Source of the DNA: Zychaea mexicana | Taxonomy: Eukaryota; Mucoromycota; Mucoromycetes; Mucorales; Lichtheimiaceae | Direction of reading: 5' to 3' | Assembly: GCF_025766255.1 (NCBI RefSeq) | Contig: NW_026516683.1 | Location: forward strand, 463,532-527,531 | DNA length: 64,000 nt | Shown here: positions 35,087 to 46,975 of the stretch, piece after piece | How positions within the stretch are numbered: the stretch's first letter is position 1 | How the letters are laid out: every line of letters begins with the position of its first letter | The notes under the pieces: model-generated | Databases searched by the model: none | The model's input: only the letters and a program-made list of their open reading frames with translations | Told to the model about the DNA's origin: nothing | Position numbers and translations under genes: made by a program

Positions 35087-35463
35087 ATGGATGATTGGTA
35101 TGTATCTTTTATAATATAACATATAGAATATTAATTTGTTTTTTATATAGATCCTTCTCCTATAAAAGTGTCTCTACAAATGGGAATCGATGATGAAACA
35201 GTTACACGATTATATTCAAAAATACGCTTTGCGATAAAAACATGGATCCTTAACAATCAAGAGTTATGGAAAAATGTAATTGGTAGATAAGATGAAATTG
35301 TTGAAATCGATGAATGCTGTTTTGGCAAAACAAAAATTACTACTGCAAAACATAAACGATACAGAAAACATATATGGATATTAGGCGGTTATCAAAGAAA
35401 TTCAAATCTGTTCTTTTTGGTGCCTATTCAAAATCGAAAAATGTCAACATTATTACCAATAAT

Positions 35464-36501
35464 TAGGGATCCGTATCAGAACCGTAGAACCGGAACCAAA
35501 CCGAACCGAAACCGAGAAAATACGGTTCGGTTCCTGTCAAGAACCGAACCGGAACCGAACCGGTTCTGTATAAGTAGAACCGAAGAACCGAGAGGCAGAA
35601 GATTGCAATCAGCGATTTTGGTAATTAGTATAAAGTAGGCTATAATGGAAGTTACGAACAATGTTATTCCGAAAAGACCACGAAGTAGTGTATTTGCAAG
35701 CCATACTTTATTGAAAACTTAACAAAACCTGCAAAAGCAGAAGGGAGTAAAAAATAGTAAAGAAGAGAAGAGCAAAAAAATAAAAAAACACTTCTTCTGA
35801 CAGCAGCTTGCTTTCTCCGCCCATGACGCACATCATTACTTGTTCCTCTACTTTGCTACCCACAATGCCTTTTTCTCCATGACGTACTACTTTACTAGAT
35901 TTATCATGGCTTCTCGATCAGTTTTATCAAGTTTGTACATTCCGTTTGAGATTGCGCATTCTGGGGCTCATAACAGAATTATCTTACCCATTCACCCTTT
36001 GCCTTTTATGAGACACTATACACTATACACACGTAGAGACACAGCAGCTGTATGTACTGCCAGTTGTGGTTCAATTCCTCCAATGTTACGATAACATATT
36101 GTACTAGTAATACTAAGTCGCTCTAAGTAAGTACTATAAGCTCCACTTTTTTTTGTAAAAACTGTGCTTCAATCTTTTAACCATGCAATGACCCACATCG
36201 TATGAGAATGTTTACATTCTGTTTCTCTTATTCATTTTGAGATCGCTGTTCAATGTACAATAATAAACTATTCTTTTTTTACTGCAGTATTCAAGTATAC
36301 CGCGACATTTGAACACACACATCAGCTTTCATTTAAAGATACCGAATCTTGCCTTTTTTATATACATGATGGGTTCGGTTCTTCGGTTCGGTTCTTCGGT
36401 TCTACGGTTCTCGTCGGTTCTAGTCGGTTCGGTTCTTGCTTTAGACGGTTCGGTTCGGTTCCCTTTAAGAACTGAACCGAACCGAACCGTGCGGATCCCT
36501 A
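35464..36501. mobile_element. Non-autonomous hAT-like element
   Basis: Terminal inverted repeat TAGGGATCCG at 35464-35473 and, inverted, at 36492-36501, flanked by the 8-bp duplication CCAATAAT (35456-35463 and 36502-36509) in the Merlin exon. An 8-bp duplication and TAGGG ends are typical of hAT. Both subterminal regions are packed with AACCGAACCG or its complement, likely transposase-binding repeats. The 600 bases between hold no transposase, only short frames (one at 35840-36094 unrecognised), so it depends on a partner elsewhere. Confidence 0.88.
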
Positions 36502-36831
36502 CCAATAATCAAGGATCAAGTTTATCAAGGAACAACTATAATCACTGATGGTTTACGATCTTATACAAGCTTAAATAATATGGGATATATTCATAAAGCA
36601 GTTGATCATTCAAAATATTTTATGGGTCCAAATGATTCAACAATACATACTAATAGTATAGAAGGTTTTTGGATGCATTTAAGAAAACATATGCCCAATA
36701 TAAAAAAAGATTCTGAGCTATATACATTGTATTTTTTAGATTATGCTTTTAGAAAAAGATATCATCATAATTTGTTTGAAATGTTAAAAACAGTTATTAT
36801 GTATTACGAGCCTTTGTCGCCTTCGGACCTT

Positions 36832-36868
36832 GGGATTGAGCCCCTCCGCTTCGCTACGTGTCAATCCC
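36832..36868 (-). other. Helitron 2 3' hairpin
   Basis: GGGATTGA (36832-36839) pairs with TCAATCCC (36861-36868), and the stem can extend through CCTT and AAGG with one bulge. Every stem difference from Helitron 1 is matched by a compensating change. Confidence 0.75.
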
Positions 36869-37145
36869 TAAGGTGCTTCGGCTCGGCGGCTCGCTGGGGC
36901 TTCCCCCAGACCCCCTTTGTTGGGGGGCAAGCCCCCCAAACCCCCCGTAGCGGCCGCGTTCAAGGCTGTATCAGTGTTTTGCCGTTTGATCCTTTATCAA
37001 TTCTTGCGATGTGACTAAACCCGAACCATTTACCTACCCCGATCGCCCTAAACACTATAATTCTAACAGACTAAACCCTAAACCTAAAGCTACTGAAATG
37101 ACTGGATTGAATTTAGAATATAGAAAAAGTAAGTGGTTGTATCTA

Positions 37146-40100
37146 TTAAGCTGTAACTGTTGTTAATGCTTCTCTGTGCACAATGTTTAAGGTCGAATGT
37201 GATGCTTGCGATGTTGGTGGGTCGGAAGGAAGTAGAAAAACTGTGAGAGAGTTGGGAGTGCGGACGCGGGATAATGCCACATATAGTTGGCCATGTGCGA
37301 AAGCTGGCTTAAACAGGCACAGCATTGCTCTATTGAGGGTTTGACCTTGCGACTTGTTGATAGTCATTGCGAAGGCTGGGACCACAGGGAACTGATGGCG
37401 GCAGAGTTTAAATGGGAGATCATTTTCTTTCGAGTATAGACTGATGCGTGGAATATAGACGATATCACCTAGTCAACAAATAGAATGTGTTGATAAGCTA
37501 GGTATAAAATCGATCCAGAAGTAGGTAATTGTATATACCTGCAAAGTCGCCTTGAGCAATTTCTGCTTCAATAACGTGTGGTAAGAGATTTCGACATATT
37601 AACCGCGTTCCATTGCATAGGCCCTTTTGAGGATTGATGTTGCGTAGAAGCATTATTGGCTGGTGTCGTTTTAAAGAAAGTTGATGAGGAGGATAGCTAT
37701 TGAGAGTGATGGTGTGAAGGTATTCTGGTGGATGAGTGGCTTCAAATGCCTCGGAGTCGACAATCTTATCAGAAGATAGATATTCGTGCGTTTCTCCAGG
37801 AAAAATTGATAATGCTACATCGTTAAGAGAGCGAATATCGTCGTTGTATGGTGCTAATATGGCACGGCTGGTCATGTAATCGCGGTCAGTGTAATTTGTA
37901 TCCAAATCAGGGTAGGCGGAGCGAACTACAGAGGCGAGACTGGAAGTGACAACGCATGATTCGGAGGGCAGGCTTATTGTCACTGCATCGGATTCGGGAA
38001 TTGCGGTACCTGGCTCGCGTCCTTCACCAACACGTAAAAGATATTCAGCAAATTGCTGCAGTTGAGTGGCCGTCGTTGGATCAGGACTTTGCTGGACGCG
38101 CATGTTTTCGGTGAGTCGAAGCACACGGACAATGTTGTTGACAAAGAGGTAGGATTTGATCAAGGAAGCATCGATAATATCAGCCTTGTTGCCATTGGGA
38201 ACTATAGGCAGTGTTTGTCTAAAGTCACCGCCAATGACAACAGTTTTTCCTCCAAAAGGAATGCGTTCCAAGCGACGATCAGTAACACCCATGATCTCTC
38301 TTAAAAGTCGATCAACTGTCTCGAAACCGAATCTGTGGCACATTGGTGCTTCATCCCAGATGATGAGCTTGGCCTGTCTAAGTATCTGTGCTTGTGGACT
38401 GCGGATCTGAACCGTGCTGATGGTATTGGCAGCCAAATCCAAAGGAAGCCCAAAACGACTATGTGCTGTACGACCACCTTGCAGCAACGTTGCAGCAATA
38501 CCGGAAGAGGCGACAGGAATGGCAATTTCGCCATCCGATCTAACTTTTGCCAGTAAAGCGCTGTAAACGAACGTCTTTCCGGTGCCACCTGGTCCATCCA
38601 GAAAAAAAACTCGACCTTGCTCTGGCGTTACTGCTTCTGGATCTTCACCTTCTTCAATGGATTGTAGAACAGCGTTGTAAGCATCTCTCTGAGCATCATT
38701 GAAACTATCTTGAGAGCGCTGTACTATGCCTCGCAGTTGAACGCGATTATACCGTGTTTCTTGCTGTATGAGGCGGTCGTAGGTGTGTTGGTGATTTCCC
38801 TCCTGTAAGGCAGGCAATTGCGGCATGTCAGTAAATTCGATCAAGGAGCGGCCGTACTGGGGAAGCAATGCTGCTAATTCCTCCAAGGCTCGTAATCTTG
38901 CTGCAGTAATATCCTCCTCTAAAAGCTCCACATGCTGCTGGCCATTTTCAGCCTGTAATTGGCGACGTCGATTCTCGAGGAAATCAGCAGCAATATCGTC
39001 AGCATATCTTTCCCAAAGCTCGCCAGGCGTCAGGATATCGCAGAATGCCAGGATGACGGCGAAGAGATCACGGAGCCGTGACGCGGATGTGGTGACCTCA
39101 ACGGCTTCTAAAAACACCTATTCCACTCTTCGTCGTCTTGTAACAATCCGCGTGCCTGTGCAGCAGCCTTAAACGTGGGATATACTGTGCCTTCAAAAGT
39201 GCGGATATCCTCAAAACTGGTGGCGCCCGGAACGTGCAACAACAATAGCCTCAAGCTATATTTCTCCAGGTCGCGTGGCTGTACAAAGTACAATCGAGAG
39301 ACTGGTGCCACACCACGGTTATGCATTCGTCCACGGCGATACCATCCACGTTGTCTGCTGTGCGTATATGCCGAGTAGATGTCGACATATAAGTATTGTC
39401 GTGCGTCAGGGTCGCGCTGGTTCAACACAAACCAATCTACCAACGTCGAGCTCCGGTTGCGTGCTGCGCGTTGCAAGTTTCGAACATCGGCATCAGCTTC
39501 AAAGTACACGTTCTCTTCTGATGGCAAATGGATATCTAAGCGCTTTACTGCTGGAAAATGACTCTGCATATCCTTCTCGAAAATGCGCCAACAACTTTCT
39601 GCTGCCGATACGTATCGTACATTCAAAAATGCATCAATCTCATGAACGTTTTCTTCATTTGCTTGCGTCACTGTCGCTGCACTTTGGGTGCCTACTGTCA
39701 CCTCGGCACGGTCGGACCCTTTGTAAACGTACTTGTATAGGTACTTTACAGCTCGGTTGCTGGAGCAAATTTCGACGTTGATATGGGCGTTGTACTTTGT
39801 TGTAAGATATAAGTTGTACGGAACGACCCATCCATTTCCGACATTGTATGTTGTGCGGTTGACAATTCTTTCGATTGTGCGATCAGGCATATCACGTCGA
39901 CGATATGTTATATTGCCGTTTTCATCGAATCGAGTTTCATTGGCGAATGGTTTGGGAAATCGTTTTGAGCATGATCCATTACTCATACAGATGGCGCGTG
40001 GATTGAGTAAAGAGCCACAGGGAGTATGGATCATATTGCGTGTGACAGTGGCATATGCCTGTGGATAGCGCTGGGGGTCTGGAATTTCAGCAGAAACGAT

Positions 40101-42174
40101 GTTGTCGACATCCTCAACAGTGCGTATTTTGGAGTCATCGTGCATAATCAAAACAATGTGGGCATGTGGCAAGCCGCGCTTTTGGAATTCAATTACTTGA
40201 ACCCATGCGACAACATTGCCGAGCACGTTATGATCTTTGAGATCTGCCATTATTAGCTTGATCTTTTCAGAAAAAACACGGGCAATCAAGTCAGGGCGAT
40301 CAGATGGCTGCTGTCCATTAGAGGCCAAGGCTTCTCTTATTTCCGGCCACTCTGGGTTGCACGTAACAGTTATAAAAAGATCCGGCTTTCCAAAATGTCG
40401 CACAATAGCCATTGCATCCTGATACAGCTGATGCATATAACTTTATAAAGAAACAGAACAGAAAAAGATAACAGAGATTGATGTAAGCAATTTCATGTAT
40501 AGTAACATTTTATTTTATTTTCACCATAACAAACTCTCCACAGCAAAACGCTAGCTGATTGTAATTCTAAACGATCCCAGGCACGATACTCATGTTGCTA
40601 TCTTAAAGAATAACTTACCGAGGACTGCCAGTATGAGAAGATGGAAGGATAACACGACGACCCAAATTTCGAGCCAGCTCGTTATTATCTTCTCCTACAT
40701 CTTGCTGGAGCGCATCAGCCATACCACTGTAAAGTTCCACGCGTAGCTGTCTTTGATGGCTGCGATAGTAATGCATACGACGGTGCTCAATCTTTGCGTA
40801 CATATCGACAATGTACTGGTGCCAAAGTCGCCCATATAGATGCGCAAGAGACTCGCCACGTTCTTGGATGCGGTAGGCGTAAAATTGACGAACCGAGACA
40901 GTACCCTGACGACCATGACGCTCCCGACCTGGCTCAGCTTGAGCATGCTGATGTCCACGAAGAGGAATTCCTTCACTCCATCCATTTTCTGCATTTGGGA
41001 ACATAAGGACATAATGCAGTGGATCATACAAACTACTTGTCTCATTAATCCTTTGCATCCCTCCATCACGGCGAAAGAGAACAACATCACGATAGGTAGC
41101 ATCTTCGCCTGGATTGTCAACAATCAGTACAGCTATTTCGTCAGCAGTAGGAGCTGCATACTGTCTTCCGCGGCGCTGGCTCCCAGAGATGCGTATCCCC
41201 AAGTTGACACCTGGTGCACCGCGCAAACGCTCAGCTGCCGTCCGAAAGGTCTGAACATGCTGATTATTTTCATCAAGCATAGCCTGCAAATCAAGCAACA
41301 ATGCACGATCCAGGTTTCCATCTAATACATTGCCGAAAAAGTCATATAAGACCGTTCGTTATAAATTGTGTTTACTAATGCTAACCTGGAAAGACTGTCT
41401 GTCTGATTGCTGCCTGCTCTTGAGGATCATATATGTAGATTTGAGCAAAGCGGGGCGGACGACCATCTTGAGGAACAATGGAACTGATTCTGTGGTAAAC
41501 AGTGCCTTGGATACGAAAAGAGTTTGCTCCGCCTCTAGCATTGGTATAATTTTGGTCGAGACGATCCACACCAAGGGAAGCAAATGCAAAAGTACCATTG
41601 TATAGGCGGATCTGTTCACGAAACGTTGACGATTCCTCATCTGTACCAATGAGCAGAGAGCGCAGTGGCTCTGGTGGACGCAGAACAGGTGGAAGTTCAA
41701 CAACCCCATAGCCACAGCAAATTGAATAGCAATACGTGCCATCAACATTCTGTCGACGGGTTTCCCAAGACCAAACCCGAGCACCGCATGCACTGCATGT
41801 TGCGTTCATTGGTGGCAACACATGACGGTGAGCGTGAGGAGATGCAGCGTCCTCAACAATATCCTGCCCAGCAATAGTTGTTTCCTCGAATTGGTCCTGA
41901 TATCCAAGTGGCCTAGTAGCAGTCCTTTCTAGACGGGGTCTGCCTGCACCACGACGACGTGTTCTGGGCCTGCCAAAGCCTTCACGCAAATCAATAGTAG
42001 CAAATAAATTGCCAGAGGCATCTTCTTGATGCTAAAGTATCATTATATAATGTTCAGTATCATGAATCAGCTTCACGGCGTTTACGATATCCAGTGGTCT
42101 CAATAACTCACAGTGTTGGTAGGAGCAGTGATAGTTTGTCCTTGCGGTGTGGTTTCAGCAGCGTTGTTACTCAT
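37146..42174 (-). pseudogene. Helitron 2 RepHel, one frameshift
   Basis: Same five-exon structure as in Helitron 1: 42174-42112, 42031-41386, 41321-40619, 40440-37539 and 37468-37146. Exons 3 and 5 have exactly the same lengths (703 and 323). The HUH motif (GLPHAHIVLIM), KYLYKYVYKG, GPGGTGKTF and INKSQGQTL are all present. In exon 4, near 39113, the T-run in TGTTTTTAGAAG is one base short, so the frame ends after NRCF and resumes in another frame at LEAVEVTTSAS. Otherwise no stop is visible, so a sequencing error in a homopolymer is possible. The start is taken by analogy with Helitron 1. Confidence 0.88.
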
Positions 42175-42391
42175 TGAAGAAAGAATGCAAAAATAATCTC
42201 CTCTCATTCTAGCTATCAAGATGACAGTAAAGTGATCATGTCATCTTTTTCCTAAAGTAGATGTGGTGCTACATTGCCAGGGTATTTATGCTCTATATAT
42301 CCGAGTGAGCTTTCTTTTGTGCACTCCGAACAGAGTGAGGGCAAATATATCTTATCCGATCTGACAACTTTCTTCTTTCAAACTTCCCATC

Positions 42392-42990
42392 ATGCCCAAC
42401 ACTCGAAGTACTCAGCCCAATCATCAGACAGAAGGTTTGGAGCAAATGCTCTATCGAAAGCGCAAAAGCAAAGTGCTAGCAGAAATGCAAAGCGTCAGGT
42501 ACTCTAAGAAACCACGTTTTTATAATAACTCATATATAGCGCGTTAGTTAACTTTGCTTTCAAAAACAGAAAAACAGCGATGATGAGTTTGAGTTGACTC
42601 AGGAGGATATCTAGCTCATGGAAGCTTGTGAGCATTTGCTTGGTAACTTAATCCTATTTGCTAAGATATATATGTATGCATGAACTCATTCAAGGATTAG
42701 ATCTCCAGTCCTCACAGAGACAGCTTGAACAGGCAGACTCGCAAATAGACACTATCCCGTCAGATCTTCCTTCTGTACCTTCGCCAGCAGTGTCTTCGCC
42801 TCTGCTTTTGATAGAGGAATACCAATCGGTGTCTCCTCCACCACTGTCCCCTGTGCCCTCTCTTGAGGAAGGAATTCAGAAACTGAATTTGCCGCCTGCC
42901 CATCGTACGCCACTTAGTTCACCATCGCGTTCTGTAAACCATCCTAATGGCACCACCTCTCGAGGTGTACAGTGCGAATTATTAAAATAA
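42392..42990 (+). pseudogene. Second Helitron 2 gene, divergent from RepHel, one stop
   Basis: Three exons can be read from ATG 42392: a basic N-terminus (MPNTRSTQPNHQTEG, LYRKRKSKVLAEM), an acidic middle after an intron ending near 42577 (DDEFELTQEDI), then, after a second intron ending about 42693, a Gln-, Ser- and Pro-rich C-terminus (LQSSQRQLEQADSQID and PLSPVPSLEEGIQKL) ending at TAA 42988-42990. A TAG after QEDI interrupts an otherwise open frame (next LMEACEHLL). The 218 bases between the two start codons contain CTCTATATAT near 42289, so the genes probably share a bidirectional promoter. Function not recognised; it could be an accessory or captured host gene. Confidence 0.5.
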
Positions 42991-43168
42991 ATTGCAAACT
43001 GTTCACATGTAACAAAGACCCAAGCTGTGTAATGATTTAAAAATTGATCGCGTGAAGAGGAAGGGGGACGGAAAGCTCTGCTCGCTGTTCGGAGACAAAC
43101 CACTGCTAAAAATCGATTCCAAAAAAGGAAGGACTTTCATTATTAATTTTTGAAGATTGTCTATTATA

Positions 43169-43986
43169 CTAGAGATAATGAAAATCAAACGAAAATCCAA
43201 GATCAATAAAAATACTCTTTATTCTATCAAATATTATATCCACATTTTTTAATTTATTGGTATTATTTTCACTTAATAGTTTCTTTTCATACATTAATAT
43301 ATTGTATAACAATTGTAAACAATATTCATCTCTTTGAAAATTTTTATTAATGTTATTGCTATCATTATCTTCTTTATCATCATCTGAATTGCTATCATCT
43401 GAATTATGATTATCTGAATTATTATTATTTGAATTACCATCATCTGTATAATAACCATCTCTAAACAATGTTCACAATATGTTCTATTACTATCTTCTTT
43501 TATATAGCATCCATTGTATTCAAAATTTCTACATTTATTATATCTTTTCTTTTTAGTATTACTAATATCAGGAGTACTAAGATTTGAAAGACTTTGTTTA
43601 TTACTATCATTGTTATTATCTTCTATTTCACTATTATCTGTTAATAGCTCATTAATATTTTTTTCTCTATTATAATTCTCATTACTTACTAATACATCAT
43701 TACCTTTTAATGAACTATCATCTGTAACAGATGGTGTTGATAAATTTTTTGTTTTATTATTATTGTATTTTTTTCTTTTACTTCCTCTTCTTTTTGTTAT
43801 TTTATAATATTCTTGATATTTTTCTTCTTGTTGACCATTTTCATTATTATATGATATTTCAAAATCAATTTGTTTATTTTTTTCATCATATAGAAAATTA
43901 ACATTTTTAATATTGTTTTCAATCATAAAATTAATTATAATTGATCTTTTTATTTTTGATGTAAATTTTTTATGTGTCTCTTCCAT
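43169..43986 (-). pseudogene. Gene D, copy 2, frameshifted and 3'-altered
   Basis: Starts at the full-length Met (43986, METHKK-like start MEETHKKFTSK). One base is missing near 43457 (ACCATCTCTAAAC against ACCATCTTCTAAAC), so the frame shifts within the Cys cluster just after TYCEHCLE. The last residues are supplied by Helitron 2 sequence (FHYL instead of FHYNT), because that insertion hit the overlap between gene D and the Merlin transposase. Confidence 0.75.
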
Positions 43987-45021
43987 TTTGATATTAGTTT
44001 TATATATATTATAAAATTCATTTTTTAAAAAAAATATTATGCAAATTTAGATAAAATTTAAATATCATCGCTCTTTTAAAATTACCATTTGCCGCTTCTT
44101 GCCCAAATTGTTACTGGGAAACTAGGAGCAGGTGTAAAGTTGTTTTAAAACATTAGGTCTTTTGTTGCCATGGATACTATTGACGAAGGTAAAGAGTAAT
44201 AATAACAATGGATCTGAATGAGAATACAACAATGGCCACTAAAATGTTATAATCCATGTTACAAAAAGTTATAGAGCAATATGTTCTTGACCAAGCAAAT
44301 CACCCTTTGAAGTTGGACGAGTTCATCAAGAGCAAACGTCGGTTCATCGCGTCAATAATGGATCTCAGTGAGAATTATAAAGACTTGTGGTCTGCGCGTT
44401 TTGCAAAGATTGTCCGCAAACATAACTTGACTGTAGTGGGTACTTAAATATATATGACACAAAAAAGAGCAGTTTAATACATGTTTCAAAAGTTCACCGT
44501 TATTCATTTTTTATATATTTGGCAAATTGTTAGGCTAAATCCCAGGTTGACTGGGGTGTGCTGACCATAGCATTTTTCGAACATTTATCCAAAAACCAAT
44601 CGGCAACCCCTTCAGAAGCATCATCAACAAAAAATACCACCACCACCAATAATACCACCCCGAAACTAAAAGAAGGCGACTATAAGAAGTTTGACGCGAT
44701 GTACCAAAGTCTCAATCGTAACACCTTTTGGACACTTAGTACTGGGACGGTGGTGGAAGATAAAGTTAAGGAGCTTGCCATGAAACTGTCCAACGAACAG
44801 TAAGTATTTGTTCTTGATTGTTTTACCCTTCCTCTCCTTCTCTCGTACTTAATTTTTTGTTCTTTTCTAGAGGGCTTATCGAAACGGACCTATACAAGAT
44901 TTTGTTTGCTGAGTTTAAATTATCGTCTATTTTTTAAAAATCGAAAAAACAAATTTTTTTTTCTATTATAAAAATAATTACCTATATATTCAACTGCTTG
45001 ATATTATTACAAAAATATACA

Positions 45022-45123
45022 ATGGTTATACTTAATACAGAAATTCTCGTTTGTAAAAAACCAATTACCAATTCCATTAAAGATATAAATCTAGGAAAAA
45101 TAATAAGAAATCTACTTAACTAA
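45022..45123 (+). pseudogene. Truncated paralogue of the finger gene
   Basis: A 33-codon frame MVILNTEILVCKKPITNSIK ending at TAA matches the start of the gene at 46976 (MVLLNEDILICKSSMQCSIK). It lies at the left end of the element and lacks the whole finger region. Confidence 0.6.
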
Positions 45124-45198
45124 GTTACTTACTATTAAAGCTAAAAAAAAGGTGATTAACTTTTTAAATACGTAGGGGAGAGTACGCCATTTTTTATT

Positions 45199-46701
45199 TT
45201 AATTAGTTTTATCTTTCATATACTCATTAATAATATCTTTTGTATTAAATTCTGACTGTTTTACCCAAGTATTATCTTCATTACTATATCCTAACCATTT
45301 AACATAAAATAAATATTTACCATTATTATCTATCATATGATCTACTATTTTTTCCACTTCATATATATTACCACCTGATTTATTTTTAATTTGATTACGT
45401 CTTCTTTTTTTAGATACTTCTTTTAAATTATCAATAGTTTCAACATTTATATCCTTATCTTCCATATCAATATCCTCTATATTAAGGTCTAAAATTTTAG
45501 ATTGTAGTTCTAACATTTCATTATATTCTTTTTTCACTTTTTGCTCATTACTAAAAACTAAATTTATTTTATTTATTTTAGATGGGAATTCAAACCTATT
45601 TCCGTACCAAAGTTTATGATGTGGTTTAATTTCTATATTATAATTTTCACAATAATTATGTATATTTTTTAATAAACATGCAATACGAAATTGCAAATTA
45701 TAGTACTTTTTATCTGACATTTGAATGGCAGATTTATTATTATTAAATCTATTAAATTTTGAAGCTAGAACAGAAAATTGACTTTCTATTTCAGATCTAA
45801 AAGACCCAAATTTACTATTAAAGCTTAATTCTGATACAGTTAATTTATTATTAATTTCTTTTCTAATTGGATATACAAAATTTTTACTATCAAAATCATA
45901 TCCATATTCATTTGCATTTTCAATAAATTTTTCAACATATAAATTATAACCTCCATCCATAGCTAAAACATCTAATTTATTAATATCTTTATATAATTTC
46001 ATATTTAAAAACATAGTACCATCATTACCTTGGGCACATTTTTCACTATTTGATATAAATAATATACTTTTATTAACATCTACTACAATTTGAGTTCTTA
46101 AACCAGGACCTTTTAATTTATAAGAATACAATTTACTTTTATTTTCACTTGGGTTATAATACTTTATTTTACTATCATGACCATCAATATATAGCGTTAC
46201 ATTTTCAAAACCTTCTGGATTATATAATTTAGCTGATAATATTCTAATTTTTATATTTGAAAATAAGTTTTCTAAATCTGATTTTACTTTTTTATTTAAA
46301 TTCGTATAATTATTTATCCAAAAATCTTTATATAAATCATAAAAGGTAGTATATGGAATAATATTTTGCATTTCCGGACCACTTCTACCAGAAACAATAT
46401 GATATAATAAAATTAGTCCCTTTTCTATTTCTCTATATGGTCCTGGATATTCTTTATTAGTATATAAAATAGTTAAAAAATAATAAACAGGAATATACCC
46501 TATTTTTTCTAATAATTCATTTTTAATTTCTTTCATAATTTCATTATCTTTTACATCTTTTATTTTTGTACGATGATTATATCTATTTCTAATCTCAGGC
46601 CAAGGTTCATCTAAAAATTTCCATTTATTTAATACTAATTTCTCAATTTCATCTTTTAATTTATTTTTTAATTCTATATTAACACTATTATCAATATCCA
46701 T
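45199..46701 (-). CDS. PIF/IS5-type DDE transposase with C-terminal chromodomain
   Basis: 500 residues, single exon, no stop, very AT-rich codon use. Residues about 165-340 form a DDE_Tnp_4-like core: Asp in TLYIDGHDSKI, Asp in LAMDGGYNLY, Glu in RSEIESQFSVLASKFNRF. A Lys/Arg-rich hinge (KKRRRNQIKNKSG) leads to a chromodomain at about 445-495: YEVEKIVDHMI, then YFVKW-like LFYVKWLGYSNEDNTWV with the aromatic residues that form the methyl-lysine cage (Tyr, Trp, Trp). By analogy with chromodomain integrases, the domain would steer insertion to modified histones; this is inference. A TATA-like TTTTATATAAATAG lies just upstream of the ATG. Confidence 0.85.
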   Translation of the reverse strand: MDIDNSVNIELKNKLKDEIEKLVLNKWKFLDEPWPEIRNRYNHRTKIKDVKDNEIMKEIKNELLEKIGYIPVYYFLTILYTNKEYPGPYREIEKGLILLYHIVSGRSGPEMQNIIPYTTFYDLYKDFWINNYTNLNKKVKSDLENLFSNIKIRILSAKLYNPEGFENVTLYIDGHDSKIKYYNPSENKSKLYSYKLKGPGLRTQIVVDVNKSILFISNSEKCAQGNDGTMFLNMKLYKDINKLDVLAMDGGYNLYVEKFIENANEYGYDFDSKNFVYPIRKEINNKLTVSELSFNSKFGSFRSEIESQFSVLASKFNRFNNNKSAIQMSDKKYYNLQFRIACLLKNIHNYCENYNIEIKPHHKLWYGNRFEFPSKINKINLVFSNEQKVKKEYNEMLELQSKILDLNIEDIDMEDKDINVETIDNLKEVSKKRRRNQIKNKSGGNIYEVEKIVDHMIDNNGKYLFYVKWLGYSNEDNTWVKQSEFNTKDIINEYMKDKTN

Positions 46702-46713
46702 TTTATATAAATA

Positions 46714-46801
46714 GAATATTCAATTTTTTTAATTTTTAAATATTTTCATATTATAAACAATGGTTAATTATCCAAAATCCAAGTGATGTCGATTTATCCC
46801 C
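46714..46801. repeat. 88-bp direct repeat, internal copy
   Basis: Identical or nearly so to 47819-47906, which forms the right end of the transposon. Both end GATTTATCCCC. Here it is followed by TGCAAG, not by CTAG. Confidence 0.85.
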
Positions 46802-46975
46802 TGCAAGTTATCTGGAGAGGACAAATCGGTTTAGTACTATAGAAGTTATTATCCGAACTTCTTTGATTATCGCCTGAATTTAAATTATCGCAAAAATAAA
46901 AATTGAATTTTCATTTAATATAAAAGATAATTCCATTAAAGTTTAATAAAAAATATATTATTATTTAATTTCAAT

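Larger units (their letters stand above)
29572..35087 (-). mobile_element. Helitron 1, apparently autonomous
   Basis: Defined by comparison with the uninterrupted Merlin copy: on the minus strand it begins TCTATAATATAATAGACAAT after A and ends CAAAGGCTCG before T, the A|T insertion rule of Helitrons. There are no inverted repeats and no target duplication. The 5' end TC is canonical, but the 3' end is CTCG instead of CTRR. A hairpin lies about 26 bases inside the 3' end, and the last 150 bases are GC-rich. It holds one RepHel gene. Confidence 0.9.
36807..43175 (-). mobile_element. Helitron 2, larger, decayed
   Basis: Inserted between A and T at the extreme 3' end of the same Merlin copy. On the minus strand it begins TCTCTAGTATAATAGACAAT and ends CAAAGGCTCG. 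Its termini match Helitron 1, but the element is about 850 bp longer because it carries a second gene upstream of RepHel. The RepHel gene is frameshifted. Confidence 0.9.
29320..43209 (+). pseudogene. Merlin transposase copy 2, split by three insertions
   Basis: The coding pieces lie at 29320-29571, 35088-35463, 36502-36806 and 43176-43209, so a gene of about 1 kb is stretched over 13.9 kb by Helitron 1, a hAT-like element and Helitron 2. The first piece has TGA at 29539-29541, where other copies have CGA, and a Cys-to-Tyr change in the zinc ribbon (IYKKCEKP). The second piece carries the TAA shared by all copies and keeps the catalytic VEIDECCFGK. The third keeps NSIEGFWMHLRKHM. The insertion in each case is precise against the uninterrupted copies at 11444 and 53246, which fixes the insertion points. 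Confidence 0.9.

Noticed and set aside
35840..36094. 84-codon frame inside the hAT-like element as a transposase fragment
   Set aside because: No hAT dimerisation or zinc-finger motif can be seen; likely non-coding.
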